Positions 48,601-58,477 of a stretch of 64,000 nucleotides of DNA are shown one piece after another. Positions within the stretch are counted from its first letter, which is position 1, and every line of letters begins with the position of its first letter. Below the pieces are notes generated by a model. It was not told the origin of the DNA. It searched no databases and saw only the letters and a program-made list of their open reading frames with translations. Position numbers and translations under genes: made by a program. This DNA comes from Strigamia acuminata (Eukaryota > Arthropoda > Chilopoda > Geophilomorpha > Linotaeniidae): contig OX442322.1 of the NCBI GenBank assembly GCA_949358305.1, positions 9,486,001 through 9,550,000 of the forward strand, read 5' to 3'.

Positions 48601-48705
48601 GTTGACTGAAGATCCCAGCAGATCCTCGGCTCCTTGAGCCTTTGCTTTCCAAATGACCTCCTTTTCCTCGAGATCAGCAGCGGATAATGTAGCCATAATC
48701 CTCAC
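45679..48705 (-). CDS. Element H gag - A17 protease - TK1-type thymidine kinase fusion
   Basis: 1008 aa. Residues 1-110 are helical. A DUF1759-like gag follows at about 126-270 (RLPKTDIAKFSGD, LLRKFPPEISQRFY). Zinc knuckles start at Cys358, Cys389 and about Cys407. An A17 protease has DPGSHRS at 472 and ends near FGWILNG (about 605). After a low-complexity linker (about 613-772) comes a complete type II thymidine kinase (about 773-943): P-loop GPMYAGKT (778-785), Walker-B-like DEGQFFPD (Asp848, catalytic-base Glu849), VIVAALD, KRKPF, LVPLAESVVKL, zinc ligands Cys904, Cys907, Cys936 and Cys939, and GGIDKY in the thymidine-binding loop. A basic tail with IPPWIPNLIRQRI closes the protein. The family phosphorylates thymidine to dTMP. 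No KEN-type degradation signal is seen. Met1 or Met4 (48696) could start; RT and integrase are absent. Confidence 0.96.
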   Translation of the reverse strand: MRIMATLSAADLEEKEVIWKAKAQGAEDLLGSSVNILDGGELEAMQITVDQQLSDLADELKALKDESKREDYLAGLQRIEDIRTRVNLLKQRAKVSGKMAGQFGSHPGQNSSLNQTSASSRRNTRLPKTDIAKFSGDATEYRGFANLFESAVDQNTELSNVEKLIYLRSCCTGAAESAIKSYPITDDAYPLAKNTLESLFGSENTQRNAISKMIRESKPVFDLYPIEPLKALFTSLASAVRTMAQLSVSVDTTGTYLIPELLRKFPPEISQRFYRKHQGKVDDVNVFLDFVATEIQLAELSEESVLLKRAHLKKSEKFEKTSKETRERPTGTMSSFVTSENGKLSMNSKSNPNRKPACAYCDGDHAHANCDADLDVPARIEIVKKKRLCFNCLRYNHTAKECTVKFCCRLCGGRHHTSICNKNNKEKAITPKEENVSTNVSLTESVEIQLMVFTALFVKKNGDMYPVRGLLDPGSHRSYVTKRLVNKFRMQKIETLHTMTQCLLNKKPVPTTHDVFRFELQSRHGTKKTSILALETDTLPKVKGIIGAEAIKQVQSLGLEMAEIHPSESEDIDVLLGSNAWWKICQGGSRKINDELGLMETIFGWILNGRLKPNNPLEENMAACNISCMAVESKEEVISNQPENDENKIVQLIPKSLPNMNGEPGVNKQTDVTPSCFAASLSSGLEKEELETTLQKTKKSFKDGGLVNRTPSSDMKPELRGRNQLESGRKNVELLTNQVPSLPKLCAIVRWSGNVILNFWKKKIDLSTNQKGIHLIIGPMYAGKTTKLLKLLEKEEKTSSLLIKHSNDDRYSKTEVVTHDGHRREAIATSSLTNAVEKTKLVKTIGIDEGQFFPDIFTFSNEMAEQKKKVIVAALDVDFKRKPFDQISELVPLAESVVKLQAKCYFCGDKAEFSRRISHETRVKMIGGIDKYKPTCRVCFSKPMKSLETKRKIINGIIRLSCMIVNRRIPPWIPNLIRQRIMPPRVEYKKVKEVSQILSSKTRSNRTK

Positions 48706-49213
48706 CGAGAAATGAAGAATTCAAGGATCAGTTCAGGATTCAAACTCAACTTAACTGACTAAATTGGTTAACAAGAAATTGTCTAATTCTTTTACACTCT
48801 AGGATTTACTGAACACACAAAAACAGGATGGATATCCACAAACTGTTAACAGGATTGAAACACACGGGATGTTAACAGGATTGGCAAATTAACCCCCAAA
48901 ATTCAATAATTAAAGGTAATTGACAATTCTCTTATTTTCACAATTGAGTTTCTGACTAGATACTCGTTTTAAATTGGGATACCAACACTAAAGCTTGGTA
49001 TTATTCACTAATTCACTGGATATTCTCTAAATTCCACAAACTGGAATCGAGAATTTATTCAAACTGTTAAGACTTAAACTTCTTCTCCCCCCAACTACAC
49101 CAGTTTCTAATCAAAAACTCTTTTTGAAATAATTACAGCAGCAAATTCGGATATTATTCTATTTAAATAATAATTCTTAATAATTATTTCTTCAAATCTT
49201 CTTGTAGGATGTA

Positions 49214-49224
49214 CATTGCGTTGT
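49214..49224 (-). promoter_or_regulatory. Conserved leader motif ACAACGCAATG (element H)
   Basis: About 270 nt after the primer-binding site, with the extended form ACACAACGCAATGTAC. Confidence 0.65.
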
Positions 49225-49491
49225 GTTTGGAATTGATTGTCGTGCAGGATCGCTCGTACTCTCGAAGCCTTGCTTGATCCAAGTTGAAAAACATCTTGAC
49301 CATCTTGACAATTTGAGAATCCAACTTGAAAAACCCACTTTTTTGCCTGTGAAAGGCTGACGAGAGCATACACTTCACTGTAGTGGCACAGCTTCAATGG
49401 CACTTTACACATAAAAGCTTTGCACAGCTTGAGAACAAAACCCACTGATGAATTTTGCAGCACACATGAAGGTCCACTGAGATAACTGGAA

Positions 49492-49514
49492 GAAATCCTT
49501 GGTTCACGGTACCA
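49492..49514 (-). promoter_or_regulatory. Primer-binding site, tRNA-His-like (element H)
   Basis: The minus strand reads TGGTACCGTGAACCAAGGAT then TTC, 3 nt after the LTR. It differs from the exact element F site by one substitution and single-base insertions. Confidence 0.7.
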
Positions 49515-49517
49515 AAT

Positions 49518-50875
49518 TGTTTCTGGCAAGGTCGCAGGCGACAACCAGGCCAGAAGGAGGGGCGGCAATACTTGACTGCTGCTTGGCTAAAATTGATACA
49601 CAGAAGTTGGCCAAAGACTTGAAGAAATGCAAACACTGGAATTGAACTTGCTGCTTCACATGTTGATCTGCCACTGGTGAGTTCAAGGAGGAGGAAGGAG
49701 GATTTTTCTACTCACTGCACATTGCTTTCTGGTTGTATAGAGAAATGAGACTTGGAGAGAAATAAAAAGCAACCATTTTATTCTCTAAATTCTTAACAAG
49801 ACTACTACAATTGAATCACGAGGATATTACAAAGAAGTCACACTTTAACAATAATAAGAAACAACAAGTGTAACTATCTCCACATTGTATAAGGACACTT
49901 GCACTTAAAGTTACAGAGGTCTCTAAGTGCTTGTAAAGAGAAATAAGTACTGCTGGCACAACAAAACTACCGTAGAAGTTAATAGTTGAAAACACATAAG
50001 CCTAACAGCAAGTATTTGACATTAAATGCAAAAGTATACATTAACAACAGTCTCTAACCACAATGCTCGTTGAGAACTAAATTATTCACTCTAAAACACA
50101 CTGAACAACTCATAAAATAGAGAAAAGAATAAGTAAAGACATTTTAGACCAATGAGCTGGCAACTTTACAGTAAGTGCAGAAGTTAAGTTATAAATCAAC
50201 ACAGATAAATCTTAAACTTAACACTTTTACATTGCATAATAATTAAGTGATTAATTATTAATCAGAACCCACAAAAACTCTTTGGGATTAAACATTTTCT
50301 CCTCTCTTTACAGATACAAGTAGACCACTCCCACAGTAATGGCCGACAATGTAAACAGAGATCACTTGCAGGAAGATAGAAAGGCTTGAAATTAGCTCAC
50401 TAGACAGGCTACACACAATCTAAGTTAACAAAACGCTTAATTGGTTAGTAATATACAGAAAACAAACAGAAATTGATTGAAACAGCTTAAAACTGATAAT
50501 AACATACATTTCTCATTCTAGTACCCTTTTGCTGTCTGAGAGCATCATTACACCTTGTCACTACATTGACAGTAGTGGACTGGAAACAGGAAAACACTTG
50601 GAAACATCAAAACATGCATAACACAGGTAAACAAGATAGAAAATAAATTCTAAGTGGATAAATAACTAATGTAAAAACTCTTTTCTTCCCAGATTTATCC
50701 GGTCAGATCAACCAGTACTGAGAAATTCACTCAAACTAACTCAAAGAAGACTTATATTCAAATAAGTGTCTAATTAAATTCCCAATCTAAGATAAATATT
50801 AAAAACCCTTTTTAATAATTCCAGATGACTAATTTTTAAGACGTTTAGCAGCTTTCCTTTATGTTGCTAGCAACA
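49518..50875 (-). repeat. Element H 5' LTR (1358 bp)
   Basis: The right copy. It starts on the minus strand at 50875 with the 14-bp palindrome TGTTGCTAGCAACA and keeps a constant 5232-bp offset from the left copy. Confidence 0.95.
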
Positions 50876-50880
50876 AGTGG
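50876..50880. repeat. Target-site duplication agtgg (right) of element H
   Basis: Partner of 44281-44285. Confidence 0.95.
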
Positions 50881-51000
50881 GTTGGTGCGTGCCAGTTGGT
50901 TCGTTTGTACGGCTGGTTCCGTGAGCGGCCGGCATCAAGTGCGCACGCCAGAGAGTCACGTGAGAGCGGCCATTGACGTCCTGAGTCTGCCAAGTCAAAC

Positions 51001-51011
51001 ACAACGCAATG
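51001..51011 (+). promoter_or_regulatory. Conserved leader motif ACAACGCAATG (element C)
   Basis: About 210 nt after the primer-binding site once H is removed. The context AACACAACGCAATGTGCAAG matches B. Confidence 0.65.
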
Positions 51012-53530
51012 TGCAAGTTGAACAGCTACAGCCTGAAAGAAGAAGAACATTTTTAGTTATTAAAGTGTATTTTTGGTGGGCTGTTTTCTGGGTTTTTGAT
51101 GTGTTCCTTCTGGGGGGAGGAGAAGTGTGCTTTTTTGTATTTAAGTTAGCGTTTAAGTTTTGCACTCCATATAACTGCTTAAAGCAGGGGAGTTTCTGTT
51201 TGAATTAAGTTAGAATTTAGTTTTGCCTTCCTGTTGTTGAGCTTGTCCAGGAGGTGTCAGTGTGGTGTGTACGAGTCAAGTCAAGCTGAGCGGGACAATG
51301 CAATTGTCTTCAAGGAGCTTGTGGTTGCAAGGTCGCATCATGTGGTTGGCACATCAGGACGATGAAGACGGCTGGACAGTTAGCGGTGCAAGCGGGTTGC
51401 TGGTCGGTGCAGACAAGTCAAATAACAAGTCACGCTCCAGTCAACTGAGCATTAACGCCAAGTCGTACGGGAAGGTGGACGCCTGCCGTCAGGGCAGAAA
51501 AGAAAGAAGACAAGCTTTGCTTTTATTAGTTTAGAAAGAAGTTTGTTAAGATTGAGAGTTTTATCCAGGTGCTTTTGCGGTGTTTGGTTTTTTGGTTTTG
51601 AAGTTGATACAGGCAGTTATGTTTAACGTTTTACTGTGTGAGCAGACTCGGTGCTTTGCGTGGGAGCGACCTGAGAGTATGGTCCCCTTGCTCAAGCAAT
51701 TTGAGAAAGAGCCACGCTCCTGAATTTTCGAAATAAGTTTGGTTATAATATTTTGAAAGGCTGTAAGCACTTGGACACTTCTCTCAGTCTAAAATTTTGT
51801 TTGCTTGTGTTTGAAGTTCTTTCTAGCTTTAAGAGTTGATTAAGTTTTGAGGTCAGGTCTATTGTGAACTGTTAAGTTGACTGACGGCAGATTGGCCATG
51901 TTTGAGGCTGATGAGAAGCGGTCCCGCGCTCGTTTGCTTGTTCTTTCGGTTGTGGCAATCGAGTGGTCGCTCCTTCTCCCCTACTACACTCAGCCAGTTA
52001 TATTGGGTTGCGTGGGAGAGTGGAGGCGAGGGATCCCGTCTCAATGGCCGCCGTGTTTGTCCGCCAGCCTTTCAGTGGACTGACCACATGGAAGAGTGCG
52101 TTTTGATTGTATTTTGGGGGACTTCCGTATTATTTAGTTGATTGTTTAAGCAGGTGTTAGTGTGTGAGGTTTTTCAGAAGAACCTGTGCGTGGGTTGAGA
52201 TAAGATAAGCCACACTAGCTGTTTAATTAGAGAAAGCGGAAATTTAGGAATCAGTCCTCCATTCAGTCTCGTTTGTGATAAAAGGTTTTTGAGAAGTTAC
52301 TGCTAAGAATTTGTAGATGTTCCCACTTTCAGCGTGTTGTACCTTTGTTTTAGTGCGTTCACAATTGGTTAGGAAGTTTGGATGCGTTACTGGGTTTGTC
52401 ATTATTTTCTCGGGGTAAACCTTTTAGTTATAAGTTAGTTCAGAGTTTTGGGGAAAATTGCTTGTTAAGTTCGCAGCCACCAAGCGTCTTTGCGAGGGCG
52501 CTTGTAGATCAGTTGGGTGGGTACCCCCCTTTTTGGAAAGTTAGTTACTGCATGTTGGGGCTTGTTCAGGGTGAAACGATCGTCCATTAGGGTCAGTCTT
52601 TCAAATTCGAGACAATTGATGTTAGTAAGTGCAGTCTCCACCTTGCACATTGTGTGGTTGGAAGGGGTATAAGGGCGCTTAATTGATCAGATCAGGGTTG
52701 TAAGAGCATTTTTTGAGACTCCAAAGTTGTAGAATTAGATATTAGAGGTTAACAGTCTTTAAATTTATTTTTTATTGAAAGTGTCTTTATAAGAAATAGA
52801 AAGTTACATATTCGGGTTTTTTTTTGTGCGATTAGTTAACCTGCTTGTTCGAGCACCCATTTGGCGCTTAGCCATTTGCGGTTGGCGGAGCAGAGTGCTG
52901 CGTTGACGAATGGAACAATGGTTGGTCAGCAAAGCCAGCGAGAGAGGTAGTGTTTGAGGATGTTTTAGAATTTCATTTTTGGAAAAAGAAACGCAGCACT
53001 TCTCTCTCTTTTGAAGACTTGTTGTTCCTGCGGTTTAAGTTAAGATAGTTTTCCGAATTTGTTTCTTAGGGAATTTAGTTGTAGCATAGTTAAGTAGTCC
53101 ACTCACAATGGATTCCAGTGTTGTCCCACACTCAGTTCTTGGATACATTCTGGGACTGGGGTTCAAAGAGCCAAGGCCTATTGCCTTGCAGTCAGAGTGG
53201 CAGTAGGAGAAGAAAGAGGACAATAAGCCCCGTTGGTTCGGATTAAGGTTAGAAAGAGCCAAAGAGAGATAAGTCTTATTTGTCAAAACAGAAAAGAGAG
53301 GTTGTTGAAGTACGCCGATAGGGCGGGGCATTCGTCAGTCAACCCTCAAATTCCCAAAGCTGCCTCGTGACGTTGCAATGTGTAACGTGATAAGCATGTG
53401 AGATCTCGTTACAAGAGTCGCGTTGGATAGGGAATTAGCATTAACATGTGAGTGTTGAGTTAACGGTCACTTGCATAGGTTCATTTTGCACTGCTAACCA
53501 AAGTCAGTCGAACTGAACAATAGAAAAAGG

Positions 53531-53664
53531 GCTTTAGTCGGTTAACAGTTGGTCCGTCGAACCCCGAGTTGGAAAAAAGGTTTTAGTTGGTTAACGGTGG
53601 CCCAACAAACCCAAAGAAAAAGGTTTTAGTTGGTTAACGGTGGCCCAACAAACCCATAGAAAAA
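53531..53664 (+). repeat. GGTTAAC repeats in element C
   Basis: Three units: TAGTCGGTTAACAGTTGGTC at about 53537, then two near-identical units TTTTAGTTGGTTAACGGTGG at about 53581 and 53625. They are closely similar to the minus strand of element F 27746-28085. Confidence 0.8.
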
Positions 53665-53677
53665 GCATTTAGAGAGT

Positions 53678-53861
53678 CTTAAGCGGATGATAGTTAAGTC
53701 AGTCAGGCTTAAGCAATTAGATGGTCTTAAGCGGATGATAGTTCAGTCCGTCAGGCTTAAGCGAATAAGAGGTTTTTTAAGCGGATGATAGTTAAGTCCG
53801 TCAGGCTTAAGCGAATTAGAGGTTCTTAAGCGATTGATAGTTTAGTCTATCAGGCTTAAGC
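53678..53861 (+). repeat. Tandem hairpin repeats CTTAAGC...GCTTAAG in element C
   Basis: Four tandem units of about 45-50 bp, each opening with TTAAGCGGATGATAGTT (or a close variant) and closing with GTCAGGCTTAAGC, so every unit has inverted ends able to pair. Confidence 0.85.
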
Positions 53862-55250
53862 AAGCACTTTTGTGCAAGCATTAGGGTTAGTGAAAGGTTA
53901 GGAGCCCAGAAGCAGAGTTCTTTCACTTTCTCGGTTGTTCTAGGACAGGGTACACTCGCCCTTAGTGACAAGGTGCGAGTCCAACAACCTTGATGTGAGA
54001 AAGGGCCAGGGATTCTATATTCTTTTCTCTTTTAGGCAGAGCCACGCGTTTTTTTTTGGTTTAGTTTCGTATACTTACTCAAGGTGCATGGGGTAAAGTT
54101 CTTGAGGGTCCTCGTCAGTCGGGGCATGGTTTCGGTCTCGCGGGGGATGGAACGGAACTGTTTTTTGGGCGTGTTGGTTCTCTGGTGGACACTCGTGTTA
54201 TTGGACCCAATACACGAGGAGCTAATCGGTTTTAGAGGGTGAACTTCATCACCATACTTTAATTCCTGTTGCTCACGTTCTCCTGAGCTTCTGAGCACTG
54301 TTCAACTTTCGGTCTTGTCCATTGCTCGTCCGAGATGGGCAGTAAACTTTGCCTTGGTACTTAGATTGTGCAAGGAAGTCTTCTCCTCCTTTGGATCCGG
54401 GTTTCTTTTTGCCTATGCATGAGATTGAGTCAGTTAATTCGTCAGATGCGTCAAGCATTGGGAGATGTGCGATCAAAGTTGAGTGGATCGCAACTTGTTT
54501 TCACGCCCCCTCCTACCCAAAGTTTTGAGCAGAGAAGCACAAGTGTTTTTGGCTGAACACAGGTGCACAAGTTTTTTTGGGGTTCATGAGAGAAAAGGGC
54601 AGAGGTTAGAAATGAAGAGTAAGTCGTGATTTCGAGTCCCCTTGGGCTAGCTTCCAATAGGAGAACGTAGAGGCGACGATATAGTAGAAATTAGTAATTA
54701 GCCTTTTTTGTTAGTGTTTGATTTCGGAGCTTTTTGCGACGAGTCTGACGGTCACACGACCATGGGGTTGAGGTTAGTGGCGTATCAGATACTCGCGGAA
54801 GTCTTCTGAGATAAAAGCTTAGTTAGTCAAAGGTTAGTTAATTCATAGTTTATACCTTTAAAAGGTGGGTTTCTCTCACAAAGAAATTCACAGATGTTGT
54901 TTTTTTTCGACCTTTTCTGGCTCCGGCATTAGTGGTTTAAACGCCGTGGCAGCATTCTTCTTCTGTCGGGAAGAAAATGGGTTATGATAGGAAGGAAGGT
55001 TTAGCTGAGATGTTAGCCAGAGAGAAGGTCGAATGAGGAGAAAGCATTGAGGATAATTCGCGGTGTCAGGGGATACCCCTAGTTTTTCGTTAAAAAAAGG
55101 AATTATGTGTTGTGCGCTCTTAGATTCAAATTTTTGGCTTGTCTTGTGTTAGTTTAGCAGAGCCCTGCTTGTAGTGGAAAAAAATTGAGAAAAGATTTTG
55201 TACTACTAGTCGGGTGGGGCACGATTGAAGTTACTTGTCTTAAATTTAAG

Positions 55251-55991
55251 TGTTGCGAGCAGATTCGCAACATGGGTTTTTTTGCTATCGCAATAGCGGA
55301 TTTGCTTGAATTGATCAATTATTTAAGTTTGTGTTTAGTTAATAGCGCAGCTTAAGTTTTGTCTGAATGTTAAGTGAGATTCGTGAAGTTTGTGACGTGG
55401 GAGTGGTAGTTGTACATTAATTCCGCTTAATTTTGTACTTCTTGACCGGCACTTTAGAGCTTTCTCTGCTAAGATTCACCTAAAGTGTCGTTTGCTGTTA
55501 GTTTTAAGTTTGTTTTTACTTTGAAATGCGTGTTTAACGGTTTACTGTATTTTCTGTATGCATTCTTGCTCATTTCTATGCTTTTAGTAGTTGTTATACT
55601 TTACAAGTTGGCACTAGAGGGCTGAATTCTCTGTGCAATTGTTGTAAACCGTTGCTACGATCGGTGATCTAATTGTTGTGCGTTGCACAACAACACTTGC
55701 TTGCTAGGGTTAAGTTATGTAGTTTTTTTCTCCCTTTTTCTTTCTGTGTACTTTTGATAGATATTAACTTTAGAATAAATTCAGTTTTCATGTGCTTTAG
55801 CACATCAGTCTTGGATTCAATGTGTGCTCATTGCTGCGCCTGTTCAGGGCAGCAATTTCGTTTATTTTCCATAAGTTTCAAGAGTGAATTCAATTACGGC
55901 AATTCACTACAAGATCAGGTGAGAGAAGTTATTCTTCATCTTTTCTTCCTCGTTTCTTGCAGACTGCCACGGTCCAGGGCTGCCGGAAACA
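55251..55991 (+). repeat. Element K 5' LTR (741 bp)
   Basis: Starts TGTTGCGAGCAGATTCGCAA and ends GCTGCCGGAAACA. Its 5' 130 bp are close to the A-I LTR; the rest is only partly alignable. Confidence 0.85.
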
Positions 55992-55994
55992 TTT

Positions 55995-56018
55995 TGGTAC
56001 CGTTGACTCAGGATTTTC
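55995..56018 (+). promoter_or_regulatory. Primer-binding site, tRNA-His-like (element K)
   Basis: TGGTACCGTTGACTCAGGAT, 3 nt after the LTR, with substitutions and insertions relative to element F. Confidence 0.6.
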
Positions 56019-56555
56019 GAACGAATTTCCTTCCGCTCGTGGCTGCGAAAATGGCGGACATCGCCGCCATTTGTCCAAGCGAACTTGCCGAATGCAGAGC
56101 CAACTGCATTGGAGGTTTTTTGAGCTGTGTGACGTCAGCCACACAGAAGGCTATCACACAGGACGAGGATCGCCACACGAGAAGGCGAGTTCCGTGCTTG
56201 CGGCTCATCGGCGTCGTCAACACAGCACGTGGTTTGGCGTCGTTGATCAAGTCAGTCGCCATTGGTATGATCGTCACCAGCAGCCGCAGCAAGATCGTCG
56301 GTCGAGAGAGTTTCGTCAAAGTTTTCCAGGTTTTCGTGTGTCGAGCTCGTTGCATAGAACGAAGCCGTGTTCACACAGACGTGCGCCATCCCACAAGCGG
56401 ATCAGTCAAGTTTCCAGTCGAGTCTTTTCTTCTTCAACAGAGCGAGTTCTCTCAGTCGTACCGGACGGTCCAGCGGAGAGTTTCGTGCCGTCAGCGCACA
56501 GAACGAGCGTCACCGAGTTTGGAAGATCAAGTCTCCCAGCGTCGGCCTGTTAAAC

Positions 56556-56566
56556 ACAACGCAATG
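56556..56566 (+). promoter_or_regulatory. Conserved leader motif ACAACGCAATG (element K)
   Basis: About 560 nt after the primer-binding site, extended form ACACAACGCAATGTAC as in A-I. Confidence 0.65.
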
Positions 56567-58477
56567 TACTAGTCGTCCAGAATCGTCAAGAAAGAACATT
56601 TTCGTGTTGATTTTCTCGCCTTTATTGTTAATTTTAAGGTTTTTGGGGAAGATTGTGGTTGTTTTGGGGGTTTTTGGGGCATTAGTTAGGTTTCTTGCTC
56701 GTGCATACGCTATTATGCAAGTGTATTTTAGTTTTCTAGAATATTTGCGCCTTGTTTGGAGTCCGCAACGACCAGCAAGGTCCCTTTAAGCTCGAAACTT
56801 CTCGAAACTTCTCGTTTACGGTTATGTCGCTATTGTCCTCAGTTCCTTGTTTAAGTGCCAAAGAATGGCTTATGCGAATTTATTGGCTTTCTGTGTCTGG
56901 ATTTAATAAGGGAGTCCAATTTTCTGATTGCATTTATGCCTGTGCTTGTTAGTCGCTTATTCTTTGTTCACTCACGTTTTTGGTAAGAATTTTCGGTTTA
57001 GTATGTGAGAAGCAGAGCTACTTGTTTCCAAGTTTCCCCCTTTAATTTGGAATCGCCAATTTATTACGCATTAAGCTCTTTGATTTTGAGTTCTTAGTTC
57101 TCCCGGGTTCTTTCCCCAGTTACCGGTAGGTTTTTGGATTAGGAATATTGCCTGATTCTGCATGTTCTTGTGTGGAATGCTGGCGGTTCCTGGTCTTTAC
57201 GTTTTTTGTATTCATTAATGTGTTTTGCTTGGGAATGTCGTTGCATTCGCTGCCCTTTGTAGTCTTGACCTGTTCTTTGGCGGTGCTAAGCCAATTAACT
57301 CTCGCCCTTAATTTATCAGTGTCTCTAGATGTAGTAGGTCGGGGGTCAAGTTTCTTCGCAGCTGGGTGTGTGTGTGTTCGGGTGGAATGTAGACGATTCC
57401 TAATCTTTACGATTTAGCGTGTTCTTGTCTTGTCCAGTAAGATTTTCTTGGGGTCATTCGAGTTCCTCGTTGGTTCTGGTGTCGGACGCCTCTCCGGAAC
57501 GAGAGAAGGCACACCCGTTTGTATTCGTGTATGGTAAAGTGTTTCCTGTTTTTAGAACGGGATTAGTTTCTTTGTTGCTCGTGTCTAGCAGAGAGCGCGC
57601 TGGCCCACGTGGTCAGTCGGTTCTTATCTGTCAGTCAATTTCTGTTCGGTTAGATTGTTATACGACTTGTTTGCAAGTGGGTTTGGATTTAGATAGGCGT
57701 GTGACTTCTGTCGGTGCTGGAAGTTTAGAGCAGCCGATCCGCACCGCCCACTGGGCAAGTCCAGTTTCTGTTGTTGACCGCTGCACCCAGTGTCTACCGC
57801 TGGTGATGTACGTTCTGCATTTTCGCTTTCTCTTCGTGGAAACGTCCGTAGCGTTTCATGAGTCTTCATTAGTGATTAGTCTCGCCTTTTATCGTTTAAA
57901 AAAGGGAGTTTAGTTATTCTAGTTCTTTGGGGCAACTTTAGAATTTGGACATTTTAGCTTATTCGTTTAGGAAATAGCTTGCTTGCTATTTTTGGGTTGT
58001 GGCTAGCTAGCGTGGCGTTAGGGTATAGGTACTTGTTTTGGATGGTCGTTTTTGCTGTGCACAGCAAGGACTGCCATTCGATGTGTTACAGAGGGCAGGT
58101 TTGCACTGCCATACTCTGTTAGATGTCGTGTCCGAGACAAAGTCCCTGCGCCTTTTGGCGGCCCCTATTTCTACGTTTGCTTCCCACGACTGAGTAGTTG
58201 TTGTTAGTCTTTCATCCCTAGCTCTGCAGTGAGGCAGACATGCACTAGGCAGGGAGCCCACTCTAGGATGGGTCGAAGGACGTGTGTGTGCGGCCTTCTT
58301 GGCGCCGGCACTCGGCAACACGTTTTAGTCATTGGACAACACGTGCTTTCAGTAGAGTGGCGATTTCCGGAAGTCGGCTTGCTGATCGACGATGTGGTCA
58401 ATGGGTATGTGAGAGAGTCAATTGTCGACTTGCAGTTGCTTACCGGTTCCAGTAATGCGGTTGGCAACTGGCAAGTC

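Larger units (their letters stand above)
48706..49517 (-). other. Element H leader
   Basis: 812 nt between the 5' LTR and the gag-pro-TK frame on the minus strand, carrying the primer-binding site and leader motif. A 153-codon frame (49107-49568) starts in the LTR and crosses it; not called as a gene. Confidence 0.75.
44286..50875 (-). mobile_element. Element H: LTR retrotransposon carrying a gag-protease-thymidine kinase gene (6590 bp)
   Basis: Two 1358-bp LTRs, the same in every stretch I compared, bracket 3874 bp holding a leader with primer-binding site and one 1008-codon frame on the minus strand. A 5-bp duplication (agtgg) proves insertion into the C leader. The frame ends 35 bp before the 3' LTR, so there is no room for RT, RNase H or integrase; these must come in trans. 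Matching LTRs and an intact frame point to a recent transposition. Element J is a related, decayed lineage. Confidence 0.95.
42605..55250 (+). mobile_element. Element C: non-coding LTR retrotransposon related to B, interrupted by H, cut by K
   Basis: The 5' LTR (42605-44184) is homologous to the B LTR. The leader (44185-44285 joined to 50876-51250) aligns with the B leader, including the primer-binding site and leader motif. Beyond that C has about 4 kb of non-coding sequence where B has gag-pol. Element H sits in the leader with a 5-bp duplication. Element K cuts C at 55251, and the 3' LTR is off the window. C was inserted into the coding region of J. Confidence 0.88.
50881..55250 (+). other. 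Element C leader remainder and internal region, non-coding
   Basis: The first 370 nt or so match the B leader. The rest has no frame longer than about 100 codons and no recognised domain. It contains two clusters of short repeats (53531-53664 and 53678-53861). The rest is AT- and GT-rich with nothing I can name. Confidence 0.75.
55251..58477 (+). mobile_element. Element K: A-related non-coding LTR element, cut by A-IV
   Basis: The 5' LTR (55251-55991) is a diverged member of the A LTR family. The leader has a primer-binding site and leader motif, and the internal part from about 57480 to 58477 is nearly the same as A-I 5040-5880. No gag or pol. A-IV was inserted at 58478; the rest of K is beyond the window. 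Confidence 0.85.
55992..58477 (+). other. Element K leader and internal region, non-coding
   Basis: Contains a 299-codon frame (55673-56572) that starts in the LTR and ends within the leader motif. A short stretch of it (MADIAAI ... CRANCI ... VTSAT) can be aligned with the A-I frame at 3467-3560, mostly with synonymous changes. No known domain. The remainder parallels the A-I internal region. Confidence 0.7.

Noticed and set aside
45679-48705. H kinase as a host TK1 retrocopy that landed next to a gag fragment
   Set aside because: The kinase is in frame with gag and protease, the stop codon abuts the 3' LTR, the element has matching LTRs and a target duplication, and J repeats the layout.
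53678-53861. CRISPR array
   Set aside because: Units are contiguous hairpins without unique spacers, in a eukaryotic retroelement.
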